64,000 bases of DNA from Anaerolineales bacterium (GCA_016789305.1 JAEURJ010000009.1:62001-126000), one strand, 5' to 3'. Counted from the stretch's first letter, positions 34,994 through 43,299 are shown. A program made the numbers and translations. Notes: generated by a model from the sequence alone, not told the origin.

Positions 34994-35022
34994 ATTATAC
35001 TTGCAAGGTGGAGTTGCGTCAA
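34994..35022 (-). promoter_or_regulatory. promoter of the ten-gene signalling operon
   Basis: TTGACG (35022-35017), a 17-base spacer and TATAAT (34999-34994). Starting near 34987, the transcript would cover 34948 down to the terminator at 20132-20162, about 14.8 kb, with all intergenic gaps below 70 bases. Confidence 0.8.
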
Positions 35023-35390
35023 TTAACGACTTTGCACTCTTGTGAGGCATACAGTCTAAGGGAATGAATCCTCACAAAACTTACCGCAGGATTGTTCTCA
35101 CCTTATAAGTTTCGTTAATTTTAAAACTCTGCCCAAGCTCTAATTTACAAAATGCATCTAAATATGCTATAAATATTGAAACGAGGGTCACCAATTGTTA
35201 TGATTAATGTCATACAGCGCCCATACCAAATTAACTTGTTTTTAATCTTGGAAAAACTTAGAATTCGGACGTAATTACTCATAAACCCCAAATTAGGCTA
35301 AGTTGCCGCCTTCACGGAAAAGGAGGTAGAAAATTAGAAAGAAAATACCCATGTAATCCGCTTCACTTATTGAAAAGGAGAATGCTCAAA
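35023..35390. other. long intergenic region upstream of the decaheme gene
   Basis: About 370 bases without a convincing gene, AT-rich in the centre. It separates the divergent signalling operon from the decaheme cytochrome. Inside I see a likely plus-strand promoter at 35144-35173 and an AGGAGGT at about 35321 that is not followed by a usable ORF (an ATG-TAA pair lies 22 bases on). I find no known riboswitch in the approximately 215-base leader. Confidence 0.5.
35144..35173 (+). promoter_or_regulatory. probable promoter of the decaheme cytochrome gene
   Basis: TTTACA (35144-35149), 18 bases, TATAAA (35168-35173). It would give an unusually long 5' leader of about 210 bases. Confidence 0.5.
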
Positions 35391-37505
35391 ATGAATTTCA
35401 AGAAAATGCTCGTTGTATTGGGCGTGATGATTGTTGTCGGAACAGTGTTAGTTGCTTGTTCCGGCGCTGCCACACCCGCCCCGGCCGGAACAGATGCCCC
35501 TGTAACCGCACCGATTCCAGATACCCCTTATCTGGCCGAATGGCAAGGATCCGGTCACGCTGATGTGGCTGGTGAACCTTTCCGTCATTGGGACGATGCC
35601 GCTGAAAATCCTGACGGTGTTCCCACCACCTGTGCCAAATGCCATACGAGCGCTGGCTATCAAGATTATCTTGGTGCCGATGGCTCTGAAGCTGGCAAGG
35701 TAGACGCTGCTGTACCCGCTGACCACGCCCAAGGCGTTCAGTGTGTAGCGTGCCATAATGCAGTTACCATTTCCAAGACCAGTGTTGTCTTCCCCTCAGG
35801 TGTCGAGATCAAGAACCTCGGTGATGATTCCCGCTGTATGGAATGTCATCAGGGACGTGAGTCCAAAGTCAGCATCGATAAAGCCATTGCAGCATTTGGC
35901 GAAAATGTGGATGTTGATGCAGTACCGACACCCTTTAAGGATGATGCAGGCAAAGACGTCACCCTCGGATTCAAAAATGTTCACTATTATGCCGCCGCCG
36001 CAACCTTGTACGGCAGCATGACTCACGGTGGATATGAATACGATGGCCTGACCTACGACGCCAAGAACACACATGTGGAAGGATACGACTCCTGCACAGG
36101 TTGTCATGATCCCCACACCCTTCAAGTGAAGATCGATCAATGTGCATTCTGCCATGAAGGCGTTGCCACATTGGACGATCTGAAGAACATCCGCCAGGTC
36201 AGTTCTGCCAAGGACTATGATGGCGATGGAAACGTTGAAGAAGGCATTGCATTCGAAATCCAAGGCCTGCAAGAAACTTTGTTAGCCCAGATCCAAACCT
36301 ATGCCAAGGATACCGCCGGCGCCGAAATTAAATACAGCGCAGACACCTATCCCTACTTCATGGGCGCAGACGATAAAGCCTATCCAAACTGGACTCCTCG
36401 TCTGCTCAAGGCCGCCTACAACTACCAGGTTTCCGTCAAGGATCCCGGTGCGTTTGCCCACGGCCCCAAGTACATCATCGAACTCCTTCATGACTCAATC
36501 GCAGATCTCGGTGGTGACGTCAGCAAGCTGGCCCGCGATGACGCCGGTCACTTTGCAGGCAACACCGAACCCTTCCGCCATTGGGACAAGGATGCAGATG
36601 GCAATCCCGTGTACGAAGTTGAAGCCGCTTGTTCCAAGTGCCATAGCGCCACCGGACTTCCCCAATTCCTTGAATACGGGGCCAATCTTCCCAACGAATC
36701 CTCCAATGGCTTCATGTGCTCCACATGCCATAACGAGGCTGCATGGCCGGAACGCTATGCCGTTGCCAGTGTCACCTTCCCCAGCGGAGCAGTTCTTAGC
36801 TTCGGCGGCAAGGATGCAGACGGCAACTTCGTTGCAGATGATTCCAATCTGTGTATTGAATGTCATCAGGGACGATCCTCCACACCCACTTTGAACAAAG
36901 CCCTTGGCGACAAGGAAGCCGACACTGTGGATGCCAAGATCAGATTTAACAACATTCACTACTTTGCCGCAGGTGCCACGCTGTTTGGTGCCGATGCCCA
37001 GGGTGCCTACATGTACGAAGGTCAGACCTATGTCGGCCAGAACATGCATGCAGACGAAGCCGGCAAGATGAACAAGTGCAAAGACTGTCACGATGTCCAT
37101 GCGCTTGAACCCAAGACAGAAGCCTGTGAAACCTGCCACGGCACAACAGACCCAACCACCATTCGCGAAAGTGATGTTGACTATGATGGTGACGGCGATG
37201 TAACCGAAGGCATCAAGGGCGAAGTCGATACTCTCACTGAAGCTCTCTTCGCTCAGATCCAAACCTACGCGGAAGCGCATGGCGGCGCGATCTCCTATGA
37301 CGCTCATGTCTATCCCTACTTCTCCGGTGCGGATGGCAAAGCCTATGCAGCCTGGACTCCTCGCCTGCTCAAGGCAGCCTTCAACTATCAATACGTCCAG
37401 AAAGATCCGGGCGCATATGTCCACAATCCAAAATTCGTCATTCAATTCCTGATTGACTCGATCGCGGATTTGGGCGGCGACGTAGCTGCTTACACTCGAC
37501 CGTAA
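35391..37505 (+). CDS. decaheme c-type cytochrome lipoprotein, duplicated five-heme unit
   Basis: A 704-residue secreted cytochrome. The signal peptide ends in VLVAC with acylated C23, so it is anchored to the outer face of the membrane. Ten CxxCH motifs are present: CAKCH, CVACH, CMECH, CTGCH, CAFCH, then CSKCH, CSTCH, CIECH, CKDCH, CETCH. The two sets of five sit in homologous halves (about 45-360 and 360-704) sharing GEPFRHWD/TEPFRHWD, CHQGR, HYYAAAATL/HYFAAGATL, AQIQTYA and WTPRLLKAA. Each half also has a DYDGDGxVxEG loop of EF-hand type that should bind calcium. AAGGAG precedes the ATG at 35391. It probably passes electrons at the cell surface; partner and acceptor are unknown. Confidence 0.9.
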   Translation: MNFKKMLVVLGVMIVVGTVLVACSGAATPAPAGTDAPVTAPIPDTPYLAEWQGSGHADVAGEPFRHWDDAAENPDGVPTTCAKCHTSAGYQDYLGADGSEAGKVDAAVPADHAQGVQCVACHNAVTISKTSVVFPSGVEIKNLGDDSRCMECHQGRESKVSIDKAIAAFGENVDVDAVPTPFKDDAGKDVTLGFKNVHYYAAAATLYGSMTHGGYEYDGLTYDAKNTHVEGYDSCTGCHDPHTLQVKIDQCAFCHEGVATLDDLKNIRQVSSAKDYDGDGNVEEGIAFEIQGLQETLLAQIQTYAKDTAGAEIKYSADTYPYFMGADDKAYPNWTPRLLKAAYNYQVSVKDPGAFAHGPKYIIELLHDSIADLGGDVSKLARDDAGHFAGNTEPFRHWDKDADGNPVYEVEAACSKCHSATGLPQFLEYGANLPNESSNGFMCSTCHNEAAWPERYAVASVTFPSGAVLSFGGKDADGNFVADDSNLCIECHQGRSSTPTLNKALGDKEADTVDAKIRFNNIHYFAAGATLFGADAQGAYMYEGQTYVGQNMHADEAGKMNKCKDCHDVHALEPKTEACETCHGTTDPTTIRESDVDYDGDGDVTEGIKGEVDTLTEALFAQIQTYAEAHGGAISYDAHVYPYFSGADGKAYAAWTPRLLKAAFNYQYVQKDPGAYVHNPKFVIQFLIDSIADLGGDVAAYTRP

Positions 37506-37520
37506 GCGAGCCTCGCAATA

Positions 37521-37555
37521 AAAAGATGGCGGACGATTTGTCCGCCATCTTTTTT
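37521..37555 (+). terminator. intrinsic terminator after the decaheme gene
   Basis: A 14-bp stem (AAAAGATGGCGGAC with GTCCGCCATCTTTT) around GATTT, followed by T residues. Confidence 0.88.
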
Positions 37556-37622
37556 GATTCTCCTTAATCACACCAAACAGGTGATATTTAGCACTGTATG
37601 GGTAAAACGACCCATTTTACAA

Positions 37623-37662
37623 TTGGGGCATTCTCCCCATGAAATTTCATTGGGACTATAAT
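37623..37662 (+). promoter_or_regulatory. palindromic operator and -10 box of the nonaheme operon
   Basis: TTGGGG-CATTCT-CCCCAT (37623-37640) is followed by TATAAT at 37657-37662. There is no -35 box; the palindrome overlaps the -35 position and centres about 37 bases before the predicted start, as for a class II activator. The same palindrome occurs at 43411-43428 upstream of the opposite cytochrome operon. A second small dyad TGGGT...ACCCA lies just before it (37598-37614). Confidence 0.6.
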
Positions 37663-37693
37663 CCAGGAATATCTTTACACCATGGAGAATGAT

Positions 37694-38854
37694 ATGCACC
37701 AAAGGAATCAAATACGTCCGCCTCGCATTTGGACCGTGCTCCTGTTTCTCGGCGTTGGGCTTTTTATCTTCGCCCTGGCAGTTTTCGCTTCGCCCGCCCA
37801 GGCAGCTCCTTCCTATCAAGGGGATAAGCCAGGCAACGATTTCTGTCTCGCCTGTCATCAGGAAGAAGGAAAAACTTTAACTCTTGGAAGTGAAGAACTT
37901 CCTGTCACGATCAACCCAACCCAATTTGGGCTGTCAGTTCACAGCGAAGAAGGAATCGCCTGCGTCGATTGTCATACAAATATCAGCGATTATCCGCATC
38001 CCGACGTAAAAGAAAAAAGTACGCGTGCCTTCTCCCTTGCCTACTCAGAAACCTGCAAAGACTGTCATGAAGATCAATATTCCAAAACCCATGACAGCGT
38101 CCACCAGGCCGCCATGGATGCAGGCAATGAAAACGCCCCCATCTGTTCTGACTGCCACAACCCACACACACAAACCCGTCTAATCGGCCAGGAAAGCGGA
38201 CTGCTGACCATTTCGGCCCGCCGCGACGTTCCCGCCACATGCGCCAAATGCCATACAGAAACCTACGATACGTATAAGAACAGCGTGCATGGCTCGGCAT
38301 TAGCCGATGGCAATACCGACGTGCCTACTTGTACTGATTGCCATGGCGTTCACAACATCAGCGATCCCACGACTGCATCGTTCCGTAACAATACGCCGGC
38401 ACTATGCTCCGATTGTCATGACAACCCGGAGATCATGGATAAATACGGCATCTCCACCAAGGTGACCGAAACCTATGTCGCCGATTTCCACGGCACCACG
38501 GTTACGCTCTTCGAAAAGGAATTCCCCGGGCAGGAAACGAACAAGGCAGTCTGCACCGATTGTCATGGTGTGCATGATATCGCCAGGGTGGACAATCCTG
38601 AAACAGGCATTGCTCTGCGCGAAAATCTGCTCATCAAATGCCAGCGCTGCCATCCGGATGCTACTGCTAATTTCTCCGACGCATGGATGAGCCATTATGA
38701 ACCCAGCCCGGAGCATAACCCGCTCGTGTATTACGTAAATCTGTTCTACATGTTCTTCATTCCTGCAGTGCTCGGCGGTATGATCTTCTTTATCCTCACC
38801 GATATTTACAGACGCATCGTCAACAATTCGAAGAAAGGGACCAAGCACTCATGA
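37694..38854 (+). CDS. nonaheme c-type cytochrome with C-terminal TM anchor
   Basis: About 386 residues. A signal peptide or N-terminal helix lies at about 12-38. Nine CxxCH motifs follow (CLACH, CVDCH, CKDCH, CSDCH, CAKCH, CTDCH, CSDCH, CTDCH, CQRCH), with many distal His residues such as SVHSEEG, SVHQAA and SVHGSA for bis-His ligation. A membrane helix near 352-374 and a basic tail end it. I prefer the ATG at 37694 with GGAG seven bases upstream; an ATG at 37682 adds four residues. The stop overlaps the start of the cytochrome b gene (ATGA), so they form a complex, presumably a quinol-linked electron relay. Confidence 0.88.
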   Translation: MHQRNQIRPPRIWTVLLFLGVGLFIFALAVFASPAQAAPSYQGDKPGNDFCLACHQEEGKTLTLGSEELPVTINPTQFGLSVHSEEGIACVDCHTNISDYPHPDVKEKSTRAFSLAYSETCKDCHEDQYSKTHDSVHQAAMDAGNENAPICSDCHNPHTQTRLIGQESGLLTISARRDVPATCAKCHTETYDTYKNSVHGSALADGNTDVPTCTDCHGVHNISDPTTASFRNNTPALCSDCHDNPEIMDKYGISTKVTETYVADFHGTTVTLFEKEFPGQETNKAVCTDCHGVHDIARVDNPETGIALRENLLIKCQRCHPDATANFSDAWMSHYEPSPEHNPLVYYVNLFYMFFIPAVLGGMIFFILTDIYRRIVNNSKKGTKHS

Positions 38855-39702
38855 ACAAGGTAACTCAAACTTATCTGCGCTTCCCACTGGCGCGCCGCAT
38901 TGAACATTGGGTGATGATGCTTTCCTTCGTCACATTGGGCCTCACGGGCATTCCACAAAAATTTTCAACTTCCAATATTTCAATCTCCGTTATTCAGGCG
39001 CTCGGCGGCATTGAAGTGTTGCGAACGATCCATCACACAGCCGCAGTTATATTGCTGCTTGGATCTGCATGGCATTTGCTTGTGATGGGATACAGCGTCT
39101 TCGTGTTGCGCGACAAGATGTCCATGCTGCCCACTTTGCAGGATGCAAAAGACGGCCTGCAAGCTTTGCTTTATAACATTGGGTTTGCCAAGACCTACCC
39201 GCAAATGGGACGCTACACCTTCGAAGAGAAGATGGAGTATTGGGCTTTCGTTTGGGGCACCGTCGTCATGACCGCCACAGGCTTCCTGATGTGGAATCCA
39301 ATCACAGCAACAAAATACCTGCCCGGTGAATTTATCCCTGCTGCGAAAGCCGCTCACGGCGGTGAAGCCGTATTGGCTGTGCTGGCCATCATTATCTGGC
39401 ACATGTATGGCGTGCATATCAAACGCTTCAACAAAGCCATGTTCAACGGTATGCAAACCGAAGAGGAAATGCTGCACGAACACCCGCTCGAACTAGCCGA
39501 TATCAAAGCCGGCATTGCGGATCGCAGACCCGATGCCGCGACTCTCCGCAAGCGCCAGATGATCTACTATCCCGTCGCCGCCCTCTTAACCGTTGCCATG
39601 CTTGCCGGACTCTACGGCTTTATCAATGGGGAAGAAACCGCGCTGAAGACGGTTCCACCGATTTCGCAACAGGCGGAAGCAACAGCAACCACGGCTCCTT
39701 AG
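38851..39702 (+). CDS. di-heme cytochrome b subunit (formate dehydrogenase gamma/Ni-hydrogenase type)
   Basis: A 283-residue membrane protein with four core helices and one C-terminal helix. Candidate heme b ligands are in ARRIEHWVMM (H18), LRTIHHTAAV (about H59/H60), GSAWHLLVM and IIWHMYGVHIK. This layout is that of cytochrome b561-like subunits linking quinones to periplasmic proteins. Coupled translation with the nonaheme gene indicates a two-subunit quinone/cytochrome c complex. The C-terminus is Ala/Thr-rich. Confidence 0.87.
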   Translation: MNKVTQTYLRFPLARRIEHWVMMLSFVTLGLTGIPQKFSTSNISISVIQALGGIEVLRTIHHTAAVILLLGSAWHLLVMGYSVFVLRDKMSMLPTLQDAKDGLQALLYNIGFAKTYPQMGRYTFEEKMEYWAFVWGTVVMTATGFLMWNPITATKYLPGEFIPAAKAAHGGEAVLAVLAIIIWHMYGVHIKRFNKAMFNGMQTEEEMLHEHPLELADIKAGIADRRPDAATLRKRQMIYYPVAALLTVAMLAGLYGFINGEETALKTVPPISQQAEATATTAP

Positions 39703-39720
39703 ATCTATCATTCAGAAATA

Positions 39721-39750
39721 AAAAAATCCGTCCAAATGGACGGATTTTTT
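39721..39750. terminator. bidirectional terminator between convergent cytochrome operons
   Basis: AAAAAATCCGTCC and GGACGGATTTTTT form a 13-bp perfect stem around AAAT. It ends the cytochrome b gene (plus) and the NrfD gene (minus). Confidence 0.9.
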
Positions 39751-39763
39751 TATTGATTTAATT

Positions 39764-41038
39764 TTATGCCTGCACAGCCTCGCCAGAAGTCACATTAACA
39801 GTTTCATGCTCTTCCGATGTAATGCGATGATCCACAACCCGCAAGTATTTCACACCGATGGAGAAGGCCAGCAGACCGTAGGCAATAATTCCCAGCCCAC
39901 TCGCCCACTCAACTAAAGAAGGTGTGTAGTGTGTATATGAGATCATGGCTTTGCCGGGCAGGTAGGAAATTACTGCAAGGAAACCGACGAGGTTCGTGTC
40001 AAAGCGGAAGGCAATCACCCCGCCCACGATCATCGCCAAGCCGAGCATCCGCCAGAAGGGAGATAAACGTGTGGGTTTGTAGAGCAGGATAAAGGTCGGG
40101 AGAAGCGCGCCGAAGATGATCTCGCCGAACCAGAAGTTGAAGGAGAGAGTCCCTTTGGTAAGCAGTTCGAAGGCTTCCGTCCGCCCCGGTTCATAGGTAT
40201 AGGTCTGCGCCAGCCAATCCCAAAGGCGGAAATAAAGATATCCGATCATCATGTAGCCAAGGAATTGAGCGACACGCTCAACAAGCATGTCATTGACTTT
40301 GGCTTTGGGAGTTAATCTTGCAGAAAGCATGGATGCAAGCAGCGTCAAAGCAATGCCGCCGACAATGGCCGAGAACATGAACATCACTGCCATTTCAGGT
40401 TTGTACCAAATGGGACGTGCTTTGATCACGCCATACACCGCACCCAAGGAAGATTGGTGCAGACTGGAGAGACCCAGACCGATGATGGCAAGCACGGGCG
40501 CATAATGATGGACTGATTCCATCTTTTCTGCGATGCGTGGATATTTTTTACGCAGCCATTCAAAGGAGGCCAGGATCGGCATGGTTTCGAAGAGAAGCAC
40601 GGTAAGGTAGAGCATTACGCACATCGTCACTTCCCACAGGAGGGAATGAGTATTCCAGTAGACCAGCGATTTCCAGAAACGATCCGGGCGGCCGATATCG
40701 AGAATCAGCGCCAGCATAGCCATGGTGTAACCGATCAGACCAACAAACGTGGCGGTACGTGCAATGGGGGCATAGCGTTTGAGGCCGAAGAGATACACGC
40801 CTGCGCACAAGCTGAATGCGCCAGCACTGACAGCGATGGACGAAAGATCAATTGTGATCCACAATCCCCATGGGACGAGGTCTGTGAGATTGGTGATCGA
40901 AAGGCCAAACCAGAAGACGGAGAGTCCAGCGATCAAGGCCATGAGCAGGAAGCTGCTCAACACAGCCAGCCAGATTCCCCACGGGGTTCGAATGTTATCG
41001 CGAACCGTTTCACGAATGGTTTTGAACAGGAGTTTCAT
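39764..41038 (-). CDS. NrfD/HybB-type quinone-binding membrane subunit
   Basis: A 424-residue protein with about ten helices, no heme ligands expected. Features of the NrfD/HybB group are the RTPWGIWLAVLSSFLLMALIAGLSVF opening, LTDLVPWGLWITIDLSSIAVSAGAF, and LHQSSLGAVYGVI. These proteins oxidise or reduce menaquinone and pass electrons to a ferredoxin-like subunit, here encoded immediately upstream (one-base gap). GGAGGG precedes the ATG at 41038. It is the last gene of the minus-strand cytochrome operon. Confidence 0.9.
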   Translation of the reverse strand: MKLLFKTIRETVRDNIRTPWGIWLAVLSSFLLMALIAGLSVFWFGLSITNLTDLVPWGLWITIDLSSIAVSAGAFSLCAGVYLFGLKRYAPIARTATFVGLIGYTMAMLALILDIGRPDRFWKSLVYWNTHSLLWEVTMCVMLYLTVLLFETMPILASFEWLRKKYPRIAEKMESVHHYAPVLAIIGLGLSSLHQSSLGAVYGVIKARPIWYKPEMAVMFMFSAIVGGIALTLLASMLSARLTPKAKVNDMLVERVAQFLGYMMIGYLYFRLWDWLAQTYTYEPGRTEAFELLTKGTLSFNFWFGEIIFGALLPTFILLYKPTRLSPFWRMLGLAMIVGGVIAFRFDTNLVGFLAVISYLPGKAMISYTHYTPSLVEWASGLGIIAYGLLAFSIGVKYLRVVDHRITSEEHETVNVTSGEAVQA

Positions 41039-41039
41039 C

Positions 41040-41813
41040 TTAACCCTCCACAATTCTATTGTCAGTAACGGGCAGGTAATACACGCGCGGGTTGGTTCCC
41101 AAATTCTCGCGCAATCGATAGGATGGATGCTGCCTCAAAATCTGGCTGACGTTTGAATTCGGATCGTTCAGATCGCCGAATGCACGCGCGCCGGTCGGGC
41201 ATGCCACACAACAAGCGGGAGTTGCTTCCGCATCCACACCCGGGACGAGGCCAACGGCCATGCCGCGGTCAATACGGTTGTAGCAGAAGGAACATTTCTC
41301 CGGCACACCACGCGGACGTCTTTCCACTTCGGGTTCGCCCCATTCGGGAACAGCAGGATTCTCGCCCGTAAAGGCCTCCCAGTTGAACGAACGCGCATCG
41401 TATGGGCAGGCAACCATGCAATAGCGGCAGCCAATGCATTTGTCATAATCCATCATCACGATCCCATCATCGCGATAGTAGGAGGCGCCCACGGGACAAA
41501 CTTCCACACATGGCGCGTGTTCACATTGCATGCATGGACGAGGCAAATACACGATCTTGCCGTCGATCTCACCAGCATTCAAAACCTTATTCCATTCCAG
41601 ATCAGGATTGATATCGTTATGCGCATGACACACTTGATTGCATTGATTACAGCCCGTGCATTTGGATTGGTCGATCACCATCACCCATTGATGCTCCCCT
41701 TTCGCACCTTCAGAGGCTTCCACTTTCGTGATCGTGCGTACTCCAGCAGCCACCGCAAGTCCAACTGCAGAGAGCTTGATGAAATCACGGCGACTAACAT
41801 TATTTTCCGTCAT
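41040..41813 (-). CDS. Tat-exported four-cluster ferredoxin subunit (HybA/NrfC/DmsB type)
   Basis: A 257-residue iron-sulfur protein. The Tat signal SRRDFIKLSAVGLAVAAGV begins near residue 6, so it folds before export. Sixteen cysteines form four clusters: CTGCNQCNQVC, CMQCEHAPCVEVCP, CIGCRYCMVACP and CSFC...CCVACP. It should link the octaheme cytochrome to the NrfD subunit. GAGGTGG lies just before the ATG at 41813. It overlaps the octaheme gene end by 14 bases. Confidence 0.92.
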   Translation of the reverse strand: MTENNVSRRDFIKLSAVGLAVAAGVRTITKVEASEGAKGEHQWVMVIDQSKCTGCNQCNQVCHAHNDINPDLEWNKVLNAGEIDGKIVYLPRPCMQCEHAPCVEVCPVGASYYRDDGIVMMDYDKCIGCRYCMVACPYDARSFNWEAFTGENPAVPEWGEPEVERRPRGVPEKCSFCYNRIDRGMAVGLVPGVDAEATPACCVACPTGARAFGDLNDPNSNVSQILRQHPSYRLRENLGTNPRVYYLPVTDNRIVEG

Positions 41814-42780
41814 GATCCACCTCATTGGATTTTTTTACAACCATTCGATACCAGCGTTCGAGATTCGGAGCCAACAGCATTCCGGCACCAACGCCAATCA
41901 AAGCAGCCAAACCAGCATACCCAAAGGGGGAAACCGGCTTCGGCTCAGGAGTGATCGAAGACATCTCCAGAGCGTGTGTGGGCTCGGCAGTATTAGCTAC
42001 CGAGATATTCGCGATCTGCTCGGTGGCAATCGCTTCCCCATCCGCGTGCATTTGATCTGCATGACAAGTGGCACAGGTTTGCACACTGGCTTTGAAGGAA
42101 TGATCCGCCATCTTATGAATATCTGTATTCGTGTCTTCCAAATGCTCGAGGTGACAATCGATACAAGTCACGCCTTGCTTTGCATGGATCGAATACGGGA
42201 AGTTCATACTGGCCTCTTCATGGCAGCTGATGCACAAACGCGAGGCATCTTTTGAATTTTGATCTTTCAAATTCACTGTAATTTTCAAACTGGCATTGTG
42301 CGGATCATGACATGATGAGCATTCCATCCCCGCCTGGAAATGCGCGCTTCCTTCCCAATCCTTTAAACCGAAGCGGGTGTCCGTATGACATGTGCCGCAC
42401 GTATTGGGTGAACCATCCACACTCATGGTGGTCTTCGGGTGTTGACCGCCCTTGTCAGAGTGGCAGGCAGCACAAGTCACGCCGTCAGCCTTCCAAGTAC
42501 CAGTAGCTTCATCATAGCCGGTGACATGACAGGTTAAACAGGCACTGGGCTTGCCTTGATCCGTCCAGGCTTTGACAAAGATCGGGTCATCGGTGGCATG
42601 TCCATGCGGGCCGTTCTGCCAGCTCATTTGAACATTTTCATGGCAGTCGGCACAGTTGCTGTTTTCCTCTTGTGTAGGGGGAGGCGTACCGTCCTGGGCG
42701 GAGACGGCAACCAGCGTGACACCGGCAAATAACATCGATGTCACAAATGCGATCAAAAACTTTTCAAATCGTGAAAACAT
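41800..42780 (-). CDS. octaheme c-type cytochrome, membrane-anchored
   Basis: A 326-residue cytochrome. An N-terminal signal helix spans about 6-28. Eight CxxCH motifs follow (CADCH, CLTCH, CAACH, CGTCH, CSSCH, CISCH, CIDCH, CATCH) and a C-terminal helix PFGYAGLAALIGVGAGMLLA precedes a basic tail, so it is held outside by one or two helices. The start at 42780 has AAGGAG upstream; longer in-frame starts run into the preceding gene. With the ferredoxin and NrfD subunits it resembles the cytochrome c:menaquinone oxidoreductases (Nrf, Qrc, Hmc/Tmc types) but is not an obvious member of one. No catalytic subunit is encoded here. Confidence 0.9.
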   Translation of the reverse strand: MFSRFEKFLIAFVTSMLFAGVTLVAVSAQDGTPPPTQEENSNCADCHENVQMSWQNGPHGHATDDPIFVKAWTDQGKPSACLTCHVTGYDEATGTWKADGVTCAACHSDKGGQHPKTTMSVDGSPNTCGTCHTDTRFGLKDWEGSAHFQAGMECSSCHDPHNASLKITVNLKDQNSKDASRLCISCHEEASMNFPYSIHAKQGVTCIDCHLEHLEDTNTDIHKMADHSFKASVQTCATCHADQMHADGEAIATEQIANISVANTAEPTHALEMSSITPEPKPVSPFGYAGLAALIGVGAGMLLAPNLERWYRMVVKKSNEVDHDGK

Positions 42781-42799
42781 ATCTACATTCTCCTTGTTC

Positions 42800-43138
42800 C
42801 TAGATATGAGCAGTTGTGTGTTTTGATGATGGGATCGGAGCGGAAATGAACACATCGCAATCCAAACATGCTTCCCGCAAATATCCATTGGACAGTCGAT
42901 GCATTTGCCAGCAAGGCTGTTCGCTCTTTGCAGCGCGAAGCTTGATCTCATCCATTGCAAGACCCTGTTCCTTCCAGCAAGGCTCGTTATCGCGGGTCAT
43001 TACACGATGTTCCTTCTCAGCTTCTGCCTGCCAGCGTGCGTCCAATTTACGGAGCGCAAGCACAACCAAAGCGGTCACCAAAAACGGAATCGCCAGACGA
43101 ACGAACAAACCGGTCAATAACGCAAGAGTAGTATTCAT
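42800..43138 (-). CDS. small single-TM protein with conserved-looking Cys residues
   Basis: A 112-residue protein with one helix at about 8-30 and a soluble tail carrying five cysteines (NEPCWKEQG, SEQPCWQMH, REACLDCDV). The repeated PCW motif and the CLDC pair may bind a metal or heme, or act in thiol chemistry. Its helix LFVRLAIPFLVTALVVLALRKL resembles that of the 39-residue protein encoded just before it. GAGGA precedes the ATG. It is co-transcribed with the octaheme gene. Function unknown; an assembly factor is possible. Confidence 0.75.
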   Translation of the reverse strand: MNTTLALLTGLFVRLAIPFLVTALVVLALRKLDARWQAEAEKEHRVMTRDNEPCWKEQGLAMDEIKLRAAKSEQPCWQMHRLSNGYLREACLDCDVFISAPIPSSKHTTAHI

Positions 43139-43145
43139 AGCATCC

Positions 43146-43265
43146 TCATTTCAGCCAGTAATTTGATTCTTTACGACGCAGCCACTCACCGATCAACATC
43201 AACACCCCAGCCGGGAGGATCAGGCGGACTACAAAAAGCAGCAAGACGATTTCAGAAGCGTTCAT
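43146..43265 (-). CDS. 39-residue membrane microprotein at the head of the cytochrome operon
   Basis: The sequence starts MNASEIVLLLFVVRLILPAG and ends in a basic tail RRKESNYWLK after one helix. AAGGAG lies six bases before the ATG, a textbook ribosome site, and the stop is eight bases from the next start, whose ribosome site overlaps it. Its helix shares an R-L-x-x-P core with that of the next protein, which suggests a duplicated small subunit. Small subunits of this size often stabilise membrane oxidoreductases. Confidence 0.7.
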   Translation of the reverse strand: MNASEIVLLLFVVRLILPAGVLMLIGEWLRRKESNYWLK

Positions 43266-43293
43266 GACATTCTCCTTTCATAACCTTGCACTC

Positions 43294-43299
43294 AATATA
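43294..43299 (-). promoter_or_regulatory. possible -10 box of the octaheme operon
   Basis: TATATT on the minus strand about 29 bases before the first ATG. No clear -35; ATGGGGTT half-sites lie upstream at 43339-43332, near -50, suggesting activator dependence. Confidence 0.4.

Noticed and set aside
35023..35390. c-di-GMP or cAMP-GMP (GEMM) riboswitch before the decaheme gene
   Set aside because: Such switches often precede multiheme cytochromes, but the conserved GCAAACC and GGTAGC blocks are absent from the long leader.
36495..37571. Long open frame of about 358 codons antisense to the decaheme gene
   Set aside because: The sense frame has ten CxxCH motifs, a lipobox and a ribosome site; the antisense frame is Cys/Val-rich with no domain and results from codon bias.
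38851..39702. Thiosulfate or formate dehydrogenase operon based on the cytochrome b type
   Set aside because: The b subunit type is shared by several enzymes and no dehydrogenase large subunit is nearby.
35391..43265. Alternative complex III (Act) or nitrite reductase (Nrf) operon
   Set aside because: There is only one NrfD-type subunit, no ActB-like molybdopterin-type protein and no NrfA-type catalytic cytochrome with CxxCK, so these names do not fit.
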